From contig NZ_VKCZ01000010.1 of NCBI RefSeq assembly GCF_009299835.1, forward strand, positions 62,001-126,000: 64,000 nucleotides of DNA, read 5' to 3'. The notes under the pieces were generated by a model that worked only from the letters and a program-made list of their open reading frames with translations, searched no databases and was not told the origin of the DNA. The position numbers were made by a program, and so were the translations under genes. The number at the start of each line of letters is the position of its first letter. Position 1 is the first letter of the stretch. Source of the stretch: Microlunatus speluncae (GTDB lineage: Bacteria > Actinomycetota > Actinomycetes > Propionibacteriales > Propionibacteriaceae). Shown here in pieces: positions 1 to 8,610 of this stretch.

Positions 1-1
1 G

Positions 2-217
2 ACCCGGGAGCAGAACTACCAGCGGTTCCGTGAGCTCTACCGGGACCGGCCGGACCTGCTCGAGGGCGTCAGCCCCGACGACATGGCGGACACGTTCCGG
101 GCCCGGTTCTTCGATCGGGCCGAGGCCGACTCGGCGGCCGCGGCGGTCCGCGAACTCGCCGGCGTGGCGGAGGCGTCCGTCCTGAGCCTGCCCACTCCGA
201 CGGCGACGCCGAGCTGA
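2..217 (+). CDS. C-terminal end of an FtsX extracellular-domain-like protein (5' end outside window)
   Basis: Only the last 71 codons are present. The visible segment has a YQRFRELY helix, then RPDLLEGVSPDDM, then a strand-rich part around TFRARFFDRAE and a final VRELAGVAEASV. This order resembles the extracellular (ECD) domain of the cell-division permease FtsX, where a K/RFxELF..QPDLVE segment is followed by a SFRVKL strand and an L.GVxxV ending. A true FtsX would continue into three more membrane helices. Here the protein stops about 11 residues later in a Pro/Thr-rich tail (PTPTATPS). It is therefore probably a secreted or anchored protein carrying this domain alone. The match is by eye, and the missing N-terminus prevents checking for a signal peptide. 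Confidence 0.55.
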   Translation, partial: TREQNYQRFRELYRDRPDLLEGVSPDDMADTFRARFFDRAEADSAAAAVRELAGVAEASVLSLPTPTATPS

Positions 218-298
218 TCCCGGCCCGGCGCCGGGATGATCATGCGGCCACGGCGGTGCGTCTGCGTCGGCAGGCGTCCCCGCCGGTACGGTGTCCGG

Positions 299-1012
299 GT
301 GCGTTTGGTGATTGCGCGGTGCCAGGTCGACTACGCGGGCCGGTTGACGGCCCATCTGCCGATGGCCACCCGGCTGATCTTGGTCAAAGCGGACGGCTCG
401 GTGTCCATCCACGCCGACGACCGGGCCTACAAGCCGCTGAACTGGATGAGTCCGCCGTGCAGTCTGACCGAACTCCCCGGCACGTCCGCGGACGACGGGG
501 ACGAGGCGGTGCCGGGCCTGGAGTCGCTGGCGGCGATCTGGGAGGTGAAGAGCGGCGACGGCGAGACCCTGCGGATCGCGCTGGCCGAGGTGCTGCACGA
601 CTCCAGTCATGAGCTGGGCGTGGATCCCGGGCTGCAGAAGGACGGGGTGGAGGCCCACCTGCAGGCACTGCTGGCGGAACACCCGGAGACCTTCGGTGCG
701 GGGTGGACCCTGGTCCGGCGGGAATACCCGACGGCGATCGGGCCGGTCGACCTGCTCTGCCGCGATGCCGACGGCGGTTACGTCGCGGTCGAGGTCAAGC
801 GCCGCGGGGAGATCGACGGGGTCGAGCAGTTGACCCGCTATCTCGAGTTGCTCCGCCGGGACCCACTGCTGGGCGATGTCCGCGGCGTGTTCGCAGCGCA
901 GTTGATCAAGCCCCAGGCCAAGGTCGTCGCCACCGATCGTGGCATCGGCTGCGTCACCGTCGACTACGACCTGCTGCGCGGCCTGGACGACCCGACCGAG
1001 CGGCTCTTCTGA
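299..1012 (+). CDS. nucS: Endonuclease NucS (EndoMS), non-canonical mismatch repair nuclease
   Basis: 237 residues from a GTG start. The frame is open further upstream, but family members begin with the sequence [16 protein letters not shown], which starts exactly here. NucS/EndoMS cuts both strands at G-T, G-G and T-T mismatches, and in Actinobacteria lacking MutS/MutL it provides mismatch correction with the beta clamp. The N-terminal DNA-binding half is followed by the RecB-like nuclease half: [23 protein letters not shown] carries the D..(E/Q)xK catalytic pattern, and QLTRYLELL follows. The C-terminus ERLF resembles the short clamp-binding tail of the family. Its presence argues that this organism uses the actinobacterial rather than the MutSL mismatch pathway. 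It converges on the coiled-coil gene downstream, with a hairpin between them. Confidence 0.95.
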   Translation: MRLVIARCQVDYAGRLTAHLPMATRLILVKADGSVSIHADDRAYKPLNWMSPPCSLTELPGTSADDGDEAVPGLESLAAIWEVKSGDGETLRIALAEVLHDSSHELGVDPGLQKDGVEAHLQALLAEHPETFGAGWTLVRREYPTAIGPVDLLCRDADGGYVAVEVKRRGEIDGVEQLTRYLELLRRDPLLGDVRGVFAAQLIKPQAKVVATDRGIGCVTVDYDLLRGLDDPTERLF

Positions 1013-1032
1013 GCCGCCGCCCCCGGACAGAC

Positions 1033-1078
1033 TTGATCCGCCCGGCCCCAGGGGTGAACCCGGGGCCGGACGGATCAA
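1033..1078. terminator. Bidirectional hairpin between nucS and the convergent coiled-coil gene
   Basis: Arms 1033-1049 and 1062-1078 are 17 nt each with a single mismatch (TTGATCCG then C or T, then CCGGCCCC), separated by a 12-nt loop. It lies between two converging genes and is GC-rich without a strong U-tract, as is usual for actinobacterial terminators. Confidence 0.7.
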
Positions 1079-1099
1079 AGGGTCAGAAGTTGACCGGGC

Positions 1100-2188
1100 T
1101 CACGACAGGTCCGCCGTCTTGGACTCCGAACGCTCCAAGTCGGTGAAGTCGAGCTCGGGCACCTCAGGCAGCTTCTCGGCCGTCTCCAGCGCGAGGGCGC
1201 TGAGCGAGGCCAGCTGGCTGAGCATCTCCTGCTTGCGGCGGCCGAGCAGCTCGTACTCGCTCCGCATCTGACGCTTCCGCCAGGCGAACTCCTGCCGGGC
1301 GCGCTCGTCGATCGTTGCGGCCTGGTGCTGAGCCTGGGCGACCAGCTGGTCGGCCTCGGCCACGGCCGCGACCTTGATCTGCTCCGCCTCGGACAGCGAG
1401 TCGGACCGGATCTTGGCGGCGTTCTCGGCCTCGGCAGCCAGGTGCTCCGACGAGGCGCGGTGGTGCTCGGTGGCTTCGGAGAGCAGCTTCGAGAGCTTCG
1501 ACTCCGACTCCTGCTGGGTGGTGCGCAGCTCGGTCAGCAGATTGTCGCGCTCACCGGCGACCTCCTGCCGCAGATCCGCGACCTCCTTCTCGGCCGAGGC
1601 GACGATGGACTTCGCCTTGATCTCCGAGGACTGCACCAGGGCGCGCGACTTGCGATCGGCCTCGGTGGTCACCGCTTCGGCCTGCAACCGGGCGGCCGTC
1701 ATCAGCTGCTCGGTCTCGCCGCGGGTCTTGCTCAACAGCTTGTCCGCGTCGGACGCGGCCTGCTGCCGCAACCGCTCGATCTCCGCGGTCCCGGACGCCT
1801 TCAGCTCGGCGCGCTCCTCGGCCGCATGCTGATTCAGCATCTCGATCTCGGCCCGAGCCTTCTGCAGGGAATCCTCGGACTCCTGGGTGGCCCGCTCGGT
1901 GACGTCCTTGGCCTGCTCCTCGGCAATGCGCAGGATGTCACCGGCGCGACCGCCGAGGTTGGTGAAGTTGGCCTCCCCGCCGCGCGAGGTCTCGTCCAGC
2001 GCCTTGCGGAGCTGGCCGTTCTCCTCGGTGAGGTCGGTGACCTGCTGGCTGAGCCGATCGGAAGATCCGGACAGTTCCTCGATCTTGGCCTGCAGCTTCT
2101 CTAGCTGACTCGACACCGCCGCCGGGTCGTATCCCTTGCGCACGAGCGGGAACTGCGGGGTAGTGGTGGTTTGGGCGAATGCACTCAC
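1100..2188 (-). CDS. Scy/FilP/DivIVA-like coiled-coil protein (paralogue 1)
   Basis: 362 residues from GTG, with a GAGGA ribosome site about 6 nt upstream. The N-terminus FPLVRKGYDPAAVSSQLEKL is a DivIVA-type motif (aromatic/basic turn followed by a coiled coil). It is followed by NLGGRAGDILRIAEEQAKD at about residues 77-95, a signature of the Streptomyces FilP (AbpS) and Scy cytoskeletal proteins. Residues 95-300 are an almost continuous coiled coil rich in Ala, Glu and Gln. The C-terminal part has QEFAWRKRQM and LLGRRKQEMLSQLASLSAL. FilP and Scy assemble filaments that cooperate with DivIVA at growing poles. Its paralogue at 3634-5478 shares all three signatures, which supports common ancestry. 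A function in polar growth or cell shape is inferred from family, not shown. Confidence 0.8.
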   Translation of the reverse strand: MSAFAQTTTTPQFPLVRKGYDPAAVSSQLEKLQAKIEELSGSSDRLSQQVTDLTEENGQLRKALDETSRGGEANFTNLGGRAGDILRIAEEQAKDVTERATQESEDSLQKARAEIEMLNQHAAEERAELKASGTAEIERLRQQAASDADKLLSKTRGETEQLMTAARLQAEAVTTEADRKSRALVQSSEIKAKSIVASAEKEVADLRQEVAGERDNLLTELRTTQQESESKLSKLLSEATEHHRASSEHLAAEAENAAKIRSDSLSEAEQIKVAAVAEADQLVAQAQHQAATIDERARQEFAWRKRQMRSEYELLGRRKQEMLSQLASLSALALETAEKLPEVPELDFTDLERSESKTADLS

Positions 2189-2447
2189 TCGAATCCTCGG
2201 GGCTTGTGGTTCCTAAATGGACGTACGCCAAAGTGGCGCTAATTTCCCCGAGCCCGCCTTATGCTACGGAGCCTTCGCCGATCTGACGAGTCTCTGCGGC
2301 CTTTTTCTTGCGATTTCGTCTCGATTCGGCCGACGTTGGCCCGGAATCGGTACGAAAAGCCCCTCCCGACGCCGGTGGGCTGTCGGTGGACCTGCTGAGC
2401 GGGTGGGGAAACCTGGGTGGGGAAGTCGGTGGGGGTGTGGCTGTGGG

Positions 2448-3641
2448 TCAGGACGTGTCGAGCCGCGGCTGGGCGACCTCGTGCAGCAGCAACAGGATTG
2501 CGGCCGCCGTCGGCACCGCGATCAACGCTCCGACCACGCCGAGCAGCGTACCGCCGACGAGCGCCGCGATCACCACCAACGCGCCGGGCACGTTCACCGA
2601 CCGTTTCATCACCCGCGGCTGCAGCACGTAGCTCTCGAACTGCAGATAGATCAAGTAGTAGATCACCGCGGCGATCCCGCTGATCGGCGACTGGACGAAC
2701 GCGATCACGCAGACGATCACGGCGGCGATCGGCGCCCCGACCATCGGGATGAAGTCGAACAGCGCGACCAGCACGGCCAGCGCCAGCGCGAAGTTGCGCA
2801 GCTCGGGCACCCAGATGCCGACGATCCAGAGGAAGACGAAGGAGCTGATCCCGGCGCAACTGACGACGACGAACAGTCCCGACAGGTACGAGCCGATCCG
2901 GTCCGACACCATGTCGCCGAGCTCGGCCACCCGGTCCCGCTTCGACGCCGGGGCGAGCCGGTAGATGCCGGCCTTGATCGCCGGCAGCGAGGCCAGGAAC
3001 CACAGCGTCAAGATCAACAACGTGAAGCCGGAGAACACCGCGCCGACCACGATCTGACCGGCGCCGAGGATGCCGCCGAAGAGCTGGTTGATCCAGGCCC
3101 CGGAGCTGAGGAACTGGGTCAGGTTGGAGATCAACTGGAACTGCGCGTCGAAGGCGGCGATCTGCGGATTCCGCAACAGGTCGCTCAAGATCGTCGGAGC
3201 CTGGACGACCAGGTTGGTCAACTGCTGGGTGAAGACCGGCACGATCGCGAAGCCGGCCAGGCCGAGCACGATCAACAGCCCGACGACCACGATCAGGACG
3301 GCCACCCAGCGCCGCTGCACCCGGCGGCGGAGCAGCTCGACGATCGGGTTCAGGCCGAGGGCGATGAACATCGCCACCACGATCAAGATCAACACCGACC
3401 GCGCCTGGAGCACGATGTTGGCCAGCGCGAACGCGATCAGCGCCCCGAGCGTGCCGGAGAAGCCGATCCAGAACGGCGGCATCTGGAACAGGAACCGGCG
3501 TTGCGGTTCGGCGATCGGGTCGGGCCCGACCGACGCCTCGGCCGTCACGGAAGCCGAAGCCGCCGCCGGCGCGTCAGCGGAGGCTGGACGCCGGGGCGGT
3601 TTCGATGGTTCGGCAGGCGGTGAGTCGTCGGTATCAGCCAC
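2448..3641 (-). CDS. AI-2E family transporter (PF01594-type membrane protein)
   Basis: 397 residues from a GTG start that overlaps the stop of the upstream gene by 8 bases (3634-3641), implying translational coupling. The reading frame is open further upstream, but that part is antisense-like low-complexity sequence inside the previous gene. A Pro/Ala-rich cytoplasmic N-terminus of about 50 residues is followed by hydrophobic helices beginning FWIGFSGTLGALIAFALANIV and the paired segment VLILIVVAMFIALGLNPIVELL, typical of the family. A long amphipathic region follows, and the last helices contain FDFIPMVGAPIAAVIV, the conserved DFIPxxG motif. Family members export small molecules, peptides or Na+; the autoinducer-2 label is historical. 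Substrate unknown. The 260 bases downstream to the next gene hold no recognisable gene and should carry that gene's promoter. Confidence 0.85.
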   Translation of the reverse strand: MADTDDSPPAEPSKPPRRPASADAPAAASASVTAEASVGPDPIAEPQRRFLFQMPPFWIGFSGTLGALIAFALANIVLQARSVLILIVVAMFIALGLNPIVELLRRRVQRRWVAVLIVVVGLLIVLGLAGFAIVPVFTQQLTNLVVQAPTILSDLLRNPQIAAFDAQFQLISNLTQFLSSGAWINQLFGGILGAGQIVVGAVFSGFTLLILTLWFLASLPAIKAGIYRLAPASKRDRVAELGDMVSDRIGSYLSGLFVVVSCAGISSFVFLWIVGIWVPELRNFALALAVLVALFDFIPMVGAPIAAVIVCVIAFVQSPISGIAAVIYYLIYLQFESYVLQPRVMKRSVNVPGALVVIAALVGGTLLGVVGALIAVPTAAAILLLLHEVAQPRLDTS

Positions 3642-5478
3642 GGTACGGTTGCGGCGACTGGCCGCTCCCGCCTGTCTGTTCGGGGTAGGCGCCCGCACCC
3701 GGCTGGGACTGCTGCGGCAGATGCTCGGTGCCCGCGGGCCGCGCCGGCGGCGGGGCGAGCACGGTGTGATCACCCTGGTGACCACCACCCTGCGGCGCCT
3801 GGCCACCCTGCTGCCCACCCTGGGGCCGGTTCTGCGGTCCACCCTGCGGCCGGCCCTGCTGGCCACCCTGATAGCCGCCACCCTGCTGGCCGCCCTGCGG
3901 ACCGCGTTGCTGTCCACCCTGCTGACCGTGCTGCTGCGGCCGGCCCGGCTGCTGGCCGCCCTGCGGCGCGCCGCCCGGACGTCCCTGCTGGCCCTGCTGG
4001 CCCGAGTTGTTGCCGTTCGCCGGCTCGGATCCGGAGCTGGCCGATCGGGCCCGCTCCTCCCGGATCAGCGTGCTCTCACCCTCCGGCCGGCTGGGCGAGG
4101 TGGCCGATCCGGCGGACTGCTCCGGAGAGGCGGCCGGCGAACCCGCCGATGCGGCCGGGGCGGACGAAGCCGAACCCGTGGCGGAGGCCGGCGAGCCGGC
4201 CGGGGCGTCATCGCGGATCGCTGCCTGGACCAGCGTGGTCTCGGTGTCGAGCTCCTGCCTCCGACCCGGGCCCGCCGGGTCGGAACCGGACCGGTCCGCC
4301 GGTGTCTCGGCCACGGAACCGTCGATGGTGTTGTCGTCGTCCTCGTGACCCGCCTCGCCGGGCAGCGACGGCGGCAGGTTCGACGGCCGCAGCAGCGTGG
4401 TGTCGCCGTGCTCGGCCTCGAATCCCTCGAGCTCCTCCAGGTCCGGGAACGTCTGCGCTGTCTGCTCCGCCAGGGCGGACAGGCTGGCCAACTGGTTCAG
4501 CACGGCCTGCTTGCGCTGGCCGAGCAGGTCGGTCTCCCGCTTCAACTGCTGTTTCCGCCAGGAGAACTCCTGCTGGGTGCGCTCGTTGATCGCCGCGGCC
4601 TGCTTCTTCGCCGCCTCGATCCGCTCCTCGGCGTTGGCGACGGCCTCCACCCGGAGCCGCTCGGCCTCGGCCAGGGCCGCGGACCGGATCCGTTCCGCCT
4701 CGCGGATGTCCTTCTCCAGCCGGGCCGTGGCCTCCTTGTTGTGCTCGGTGGCCTCGGCGAGCAGCGACGTGGTCTTGCCGACGTGCTCCTCGTGGGTGCT
4801 CTTCAGCTGGTTGATCGCGGCTTCCCGCTCGGTCGCGATCTGCTGCCGGGTCTCGGCCACCTCGCGCTCGGCCTGACGGCGCAGCGTCTCGGTGTCCAGA
4901 TACGCCTTCTGCCGGACGGTCTGCGCCTCCTGGTCGGCCTGGCGCCGATGCGCCTCGGCCTCCCGGCGGGCGGCGGCGACGATGTTGGCGGCCTCGGCGG
5001 CGGCCTTGTCGACCTGCGACTTGGCTTCCTCCCGGCCCCGGGTCCGCAACTGCTCGATCTCCGACTTGCCGGTGGTCTTGAGATTGCTGCCCTCGCGGGC
5101 GGCGGTCTGCCGGATCCCGTCCGCCTCGCGCCGGGCCACCTCACGGATCCGGTCGGCGTCGATGCCGGCGCGATCGACCATCTCGCGCGACTGCTCTTCG
5201 GCCAGCCGCAGGATGTCGGTCGCCCGCCCGCCGAGGTTGGCGTAGTCGACGTTGTCCGCAGCCGGCCGGTTGTTCGCCTCGGACAGCTGGTCGCCCATCG
5301 CCGCGACCTGATCCTCGAGGTCCCGAGCCTGACGACGCGCGTTGACGACGGTCGCTTCGAGCGTGCGTACGTAATCGTCGACCGCGGTCCGGTCGTAGCC
5401 GCGAATGGCAGATGGAAAGTTGCCGACCGCACTAGCCGTATCGTCGAACAGATTCAGGCCGGTTTCTTCCGAGGCCAC
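3634..5478 (-). CDS. Scy/FilP/DivIVA-like coiled-coil protein with Gln/Gly-rich C-terminal tail (paralogue 2)
   Basis: 614 residues from a GTG start preceded by GGAGAGG with 7-nt spacing; an in-frame ATG further upstream has no such site. The N-terminus (FPSAIRGYDRTAVDDYV) is DivIVA-like. NLGGRATDILRLAEEQSREM follows, then roughly 250 residues of coiled coil, then QEFSWRKQQLKRETDLLGQRK and NQLASLSALAEQ, matching the 362-residue paralogue at 1100-2188. After about residue 350 the chain becomes disordered: an acidic/Pro/Ala/Ser segment with several TLVQA/TLIRE/TLLRP motifs, then a Gln-Gly-Pro-Arg tail of about 120 residues. TLL, TLV and TLI followed by charged or proline-rich sequence could be phosphothreonine sites, but this is inference. 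The organisation suggests a polar scaffold with a sticky tail. It is translationally coupled to the AI-2E-type transporter. Confidence 0.8.
   Translation of the reverse strand: MASEETGLNLFDDTASAVGNFPSAIRGYDRTAVDDYVRTLEATVVNARRQARDLEDQVAAMGDQLSEANNRPAADNVDYANLGGRATDILRLAEEQSREMVDRAGIDADRIREVARREADGIRQTAAREGSNLKTTGKSEIEQLRTRGREEAKSQVDKAAAEAANIVAAARREAEAHRRQADQEAQTVRQKAYLDTETLRRQAEREVAETRQQIATEREAAINQLKSTHEEHVGKTTSLLAEATEHNKEATARLEKDIREAERIRSAALAEAERLRVEAVANAEERIEAAKKQAAAINERTQQEFSWRKQQLKRETDLLGQRKQAVLNQLASLSALAEQTAQTFPDLEELEGFEAEHGDTTLLRPSNLPPSLPGEAGHEDDDNTIDGSVAETPADRSGSDPAGPGRRQELDTETTLVQAAIRDDAPAGSPASATGSASSAPAASAGSPAASPEQSAGSATSPSRPEGESTLIREERARSASSGSEPANGNNSGQQGQQGRPGGAPQGGQQPGRPQQHGQQGGQQRGPQGGQQGGGYQGGQQGRPQGGPQNRPQGGQQGGQAPQGGGHQGDHTVLAPPPARPAGTEHLPQQSQPGAGAYPEQTGGSGQSPQPYRG
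3655..4015 (-). repeat. Degenerate GGQQG/PQGG-coding repeat in the coiled-coil gene
   Basis: On the plus strand this stretch shows irregular recurrences of CACCCTGCTGGCC-like blocks. On the minus strand it encodes degenerate QGGQQG, GRPQGG and QNRPQGG units. The repeats are imperfect and in frame, so they look like coding low-complexity expansion rather than a mobile repeat. Confidence 0.75.
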
Positions 5479-5601
5479 ATCGGATCCTCTCCGTGCATGC
5501 TGATGTGGGGCGCCCAAATGTCCCGCGGACACAAGTGCGTGACCATTACCGTAGCCTCATCGGCGGTCACGCCCAAGACGACCGGCGGCCGCGCCGTCCG
5601 T

Positions 5602-6063
5602 TCAGTTCTGTCCGACGGGCTGCACGAGCTCGATCAACACCCCGCCGGTGTCCCGCGGATGAACAAAGTTGATCAAGGAATCGGCGGTGCCGCGGCGGGG
5701 CAGGTCGTAGAGCAGCCGCAGTCCCGCGGTGCGCAGCCGATCGCCGGCGGTACGCGCGTCGGTGACCCGCAGGGCCAGGTGTTGCAGCCCCGGCCCGGCC
5801 CGGTCGAGGAACTTGGCGATCGGCGAGTCGTCACCGAGCGGCGCCAGCAACTGCAGCTGGGTGGAGTCGGGCCGGCCGGCGGGCGCGAGCATCACCTCGG
5901 TCACCCGCTGCTCCGTATTGTCCTCGCGATGCCGCAGCTCGAGGCCCAGCGTGTCGCGATAGAAGGCGATCCCCGCCTCGAGATCCGGTACGGCGATCCC
6001 GACATGGTCGACGGCCAGCAGCAGGTCCGCGATCGGACCGCGGGGGAGAGAATTGCCCGACAT
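5602..6063 (-). CDS. mce: Methylmalonyl-CoA epimerase
   Basis: 153 residues, a vicinal-oxygen-chelate fold protein that interconverts (S)- and (R)-methylmalonyl-CoA, linking propionyl-CoA carboxylation to methylmalonyl-CoA mutase. Metal-ligand candidates are visible in the expected spacing: His20 (VDHVGIAV), a Gln near 69-71 (STQLQLL), His95 (GLQHLAL) and Glu145 (VLIELVQP). This matches the His/Gln/His/Glu set of the Propionibacterium shermanii enzyme, including the 50-residue gap between the last two. It is divergent from the thiolase-meaB pair. The 123 bases between it and the upstream coiled-coil gene hold nothing I recognise. The order FilP-like, Scy-like, epimerase, thiolase, MeaB recalls the Streptomyces coelicolor scy/filP region as I remember it. 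Confidence 0.93.
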   Translation of the reverse strand: MSGNSLPRGPIADLLLAVDHVGIAVPDLEAGIAFYRDTLGLELRHREDNTEQRVTEVMLAPAGRPDSTQLQLLAPLGDDSPIAKFLDRAGPGLQHLALRVTDARTAGDRLRTAGLRLLYDLPRRGTADSLINFVHPRDTGGVLIELVQPVGQN

Positions 6064-6134
6064 GGCGACAACAGTGCCAGACTGAATCTCGGCAGAGCCT
6101 TGGGGCTACAGCGGAGTCGGGCGGGAGGCCGGTC

Positions 6135-7331
6135 GTGGGTTCGGTGATCGTTGGCGGGGCACGTACACCGATCGGGCGCCTGCTCGGCGGACTGCGGGAT
6201 CAGCCCGCGACGGCACTCGGCGGGCACGCGATCGCCGCCGCGCTGCGGCGGGCCGGCGTCGAGCCGGCCCTCGTCGACTCGGTGATCTTCGGCCAGGTGC
6301 TGCAGGCCGGGGTCGGCCAGATCGGGGCCCGGCAGGCGGCCGTCGCCGGCGGCATCGCGATGGACGTGCCGGCCCTGACCGTCAACAAGGTCTGCCTGTC
6401 CGGGCTGAACGCGATCGCGTTGGCCGACCTGATGATCAGATCCGGCGAGAGCAAGGTGGTGGTCGCCGGTGGCATGGAGTCGATGTCTCGTGCCCCGCAC
6501 CTGCTGCCGACGTCGCGGACCGGCGTGAAGTACGGCTCCGCGACCCTGCTCGACCACATGGCGCACGACGGGCTGTGGGACGCGTTCACCGACCAGGCCA
6601 TGGGTGCGCTGACCGAGTCCTGCAACACGGGCTCGGCCCTGGTCAGCCGGGCCGATCAGGACGCGTTCGCGGCGCGGTCCCATCAGCGGGCGCTGACCGC
6701 GACGAAGTCCGGCGTGCTGGCCGAGGAGATCGCCCCGTTCGAGGTGCCGCAGCGCCGTGGCGCGCCGGCCCTGATCGCGGCCGACGAGGGGATCCGCGAG
6801 GGCGTGACGGCGGAGTCCCTGGCCGCGTTGCCGCCGGCCTTCGGGGCCGACGGGACGATCACCGCCGGCAGTTCGAGCCAGATCTCCGACGGTGCCGCCG
6901 CGGTGGTCGTCGCCGATGCCGAGCTGGCCCGACAGCACGGCTGGCGGGTGCTGGCCGAGATCGGCGCGTACGGGCAGGTGGCCGGGCCCGACTCCTCCTT
7001 ACAACTGCAGCCGGCGAACGCGATCCGCCGCGCCTGCGACCGGCAGGGCATCGACCCGGCCACGCTGGATCTGATGGAGATCAACGAGGCCTTCGCCGCG
7101 GTCGCCGTGGCCAGCGCCCGCGACCTCGGGCTGACCGACTCCCGGATCGAGGAGCGGCTCAACGTCAACGGCGGTGCGATCGCGCTGGGCCATCCGATCG
7201 GTGCCTCCGGCGCCCGGCTGGTGCTGCATCTGATGCTGGAGCTGGCCCGCCGCGGCGGCGGCACCGGCGCCGCCGGACTCTGCGGTGGCGGCGGCCAGGG
7301 CGACGCCCTGCTGCTCACGGTCCCCGGGTGA
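6135..7331 (+). CDS. Acetyl-CoA C-acetyltransferase (thiolase)
   Basis: 398 residues from GTG with GGGAGG 6 nt upstream. The enzyme condenses two acetyl-CoA to acetoacetyl-CoA or cleaves 3-ketoacyl-CoA. The nucleophilic cysteine is Cys87 in [10 protein letters not shown]. The usual second and third motifs are present: [26 protein letters not shown] (catalytic His) and the C-terminal [11 protein letters not shown] (second catalytic Cys). Length is normal for biosynthetic or degradative thiolases. The stop codon overlaps the GTG start of meaB (GTGA), so the two are co-transcribed. With the epimerase next door, a role in branched or odd-chain acyl-CoA turnover is plausible. Substrate chain length cannot be told from sequence. 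Confidence 0.93.
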   Translation: MGSVIVGGARTPIGRLLGGLRDQPATALGGHAIAAALRRAGVEPALVDSVIFGQVLQAGVGQIGARQAAVAGGIAMDVPALTVNKVCLSGLNAIALADLMIRSGESKVVVAGGMESMSRAPHLLPTSRTGVKYGSATLLDHMAHDGLWDAFTDQAMGALTESCNTGSALVSRADQDAFAARSHQRALTATKSGVLAEEIAPFEVPQRRGAPALIAADEGIREGVTAESLAALPPAFGADGTITAGSSSQISDGAAAVVVADAELARQHGWRVLAEIGAYGQVAGPDSSLQLQPANAIRRACDRQGIDPATLDLMEINEAFAAVAVASARDLGLTDSRIEERLNVNGGAIALGHPIGASGARLVLHLMLELARRGGGTGAAGLCGGGGQGDALLLTVPG

Positions 7332-8281
7332 TCGATCCGGGGACCATCCTGGAGCGGCTGCGGAGCGGCGACCGGCGGTTGCTGGCGCGGATCTTGTCGG
7401 CCGTCGAGGACGGCGATCCGGAGCTGCCGCGGCTGGCCGCGGCGTTGGCCCCGGCCACCGGGCACGCGTACGTGATCGGGCTGACCGGGCCGCCCGGGGT
7501 CGGCAAGTCGTCGGTCACCACCGAGCTGATCGGCGCACTGCGGGACCGCGGTGACCGGGTCGGCGTGCTGGCCGTTGACCCGTCGTCGCCGTTCTCCGGC
7601 GGCGCGCTGCTCGGCGACCGGGTCCGGATGCAACGCCATGCGCTCGACCCGGACGTGTTCATCCGGTCGATGGCCAGCCGCGGTCACCTCGGCGGGCTCT
7701 CGGCCGCGGCCCCGCAGGCGCTGCGGGCCTACGACGCCGCGGGCTACGACACCGTGCTGGTCGAGACGGTCGGGGTCGGCCAGTCCGAGGTCGAGGTGGC
7801 CGAGATCGCCGATGTCTGCCTGGTCCTGCTGGCACCGGGGATGGGCGACGGAGTGCAGGCGGCCAAGGCCGGCGTGCTGGAGATCGGCGACATCTTCGTG
7901 GTCAACAAGGCCGATCGGGACGGCGCTCAGGCGGTCACCCGGGAGTTGCGGTCGATGATCGCCTTGGCCGAGCCCGGACCGGACGACTGGAAGCCGCCGA
8001 TCGTGCGGACTGTCGCGACCTCGGGTGCGGGAACCGCGGAGTTGCTCGGTGAGCTGGACCGGTTCCGGGCCGAGGCGGAGCGCACCGGCCGTTGGTCCGG
8101 GCATCGGTTGCGGCGGGCCGCGGCCGAGGTGTCGGCCCTGGCCCTGGCGACTTTGCGGGGCCGGTTGGGCCGGCCGGGCGATGACGGATCGGACCGATTG
8201 TCGGAACTGGCGGCTAGCGTACGAGACGGAAGACTGGACCCGTACGCTGCGGCGGATAAACTGTTGGCTGCGCGGAAGTGA
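7328..8281 (+). CDS. meaB: MeaB/ArgK-type G3E GTPase, acyl-CoA mutase chaperone
   Basis: 317 residues, starting with a GTG that overlaps the thiolase stop. MeaB-type proteins use GTP to gate cobalamin loading and to rescue inactivated adenosylcobalamin-dependent mutases. The P-loop [12 protein letters not shown] lies near residue 57, followed by the G3E switch region [22 protein letters not shown], the [13 protein letters not shown] motif and the specificity motif NKAD. The C-terminal dimerisation helix ends [11 protein letters not shown], as in the family. No complete methylmalonyl-CoA mutase is encoded in the window. The nearest possible client is the IcmA-like large subunit at 12372-14075. 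Confidence 0.95.
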   Translation: MIDPGTILERLRSGDRRLLARILSAVEDGDPELPRLAAALAPATGHAYVIGLTGPPGVGKSSVTTELIGALRDRGDRVGVLAVDPSSPFSGGALLGDRVRMQRHALDPDVFIRSMASRGHLGGLSAAAPQALRAYDAAGYDTVLVETVGVGQSEVEVAEIADVCLVLLAPGMGDGVQAAKAGVLEIGDIFVVNKADRDGAQAVTRELRSMIALAEPGPDDWKPPIVRTVATSGAGTAELLGELDRFRAEAERTGRWSGHRLRRAAAEVSALALATLRGRLGRPGDDGSDRLSELAASVRDGRLDPYAAADKLLAARK

Positions 8282-8441
8282 CCGACGCTGGGTGCGGCCA
8301 GGCAGGCGTGTCCGAGGCGGTCTCGGCGGCAGGAAAGTCGGCGCGGCAGGGCTGCGTTTCGGGGCGACTGAGGTAACAATGGGTGGGGACCATGTCCTGA
8401 AATGAGTGGGACCCCGCGTCGACGCAAAGGTGTTGGTCTGT

Positions 8442-8606
8442 ATGAAGTGGATCAAGCGAATTCTGCTGGTCATGGTCGTCGCGTTCGTCGCGTTCTACCT
8501 GATCGGCCGGCCGAACGATGCGGCCTCGGCGGTGCGGGGCGGGATCGATGCCGTGGCCAACGCGGTGAACTCCTTCTTCACGTTCTTCAGCGCACTCGCC
8601 GGGTGA
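8442..8606 (+). CDS. Small single-pass membrane protein, unknown function
   Basis: 54 residues. A basic start (MKWIKR) is followed by one hydrophobic helix (ILLVMVVAFVAFYLI), a short polar loop and an amphipathic C-terminal helix (AVRGGIDAVANAVNSFFTFF). An in-frame upstream ATG at 8406 and GTG at 8430 are possible starts, but only the 8442 ATG gives a clean signal-anchor N-terminus; AAAGG lies 11-15 nt upstream. It ends 4 bases before the PH-domain gene and probably shares its transcript. Similar tiny proteins are common beside bacterial PH-domain membrane proteins in Actinobacteria, but I recognise no named family. Confidence 0.65.
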   Translation: MKWIKRILLVMVVAFVAFYLIGRPNDAASAVRGGIDAVANAVNSFFTFFSALAG

Positions 8607-8610
8607 CTTA

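Noticed and set aside
3655..4015. Repetitive CACCCTGCTGG-like blocks that could be taken for a CRISPR or tandem array
   Set aside because: The units are irregular, have no constant spacers, and encode the in-frame Gln/Gly-rich protein tail.
3070..6147. Very long plus-strand open frame (1025 codons) across the coiled-coil gene
   Set aside because: It lies antisense to the coiled-coil, AI-2E and epimerase genes, whose motifs and ribosome sites are clear. Its translation is Leu/Arg/Gly-rich low complexity, typical of reverse frames of high-GC genes.
8282..8441. TAACAAT-like -10 element upstream of the small membrane protein
   Set aside because: No matching -35 at suitable distance; kept as unassigned intergenic sequence.
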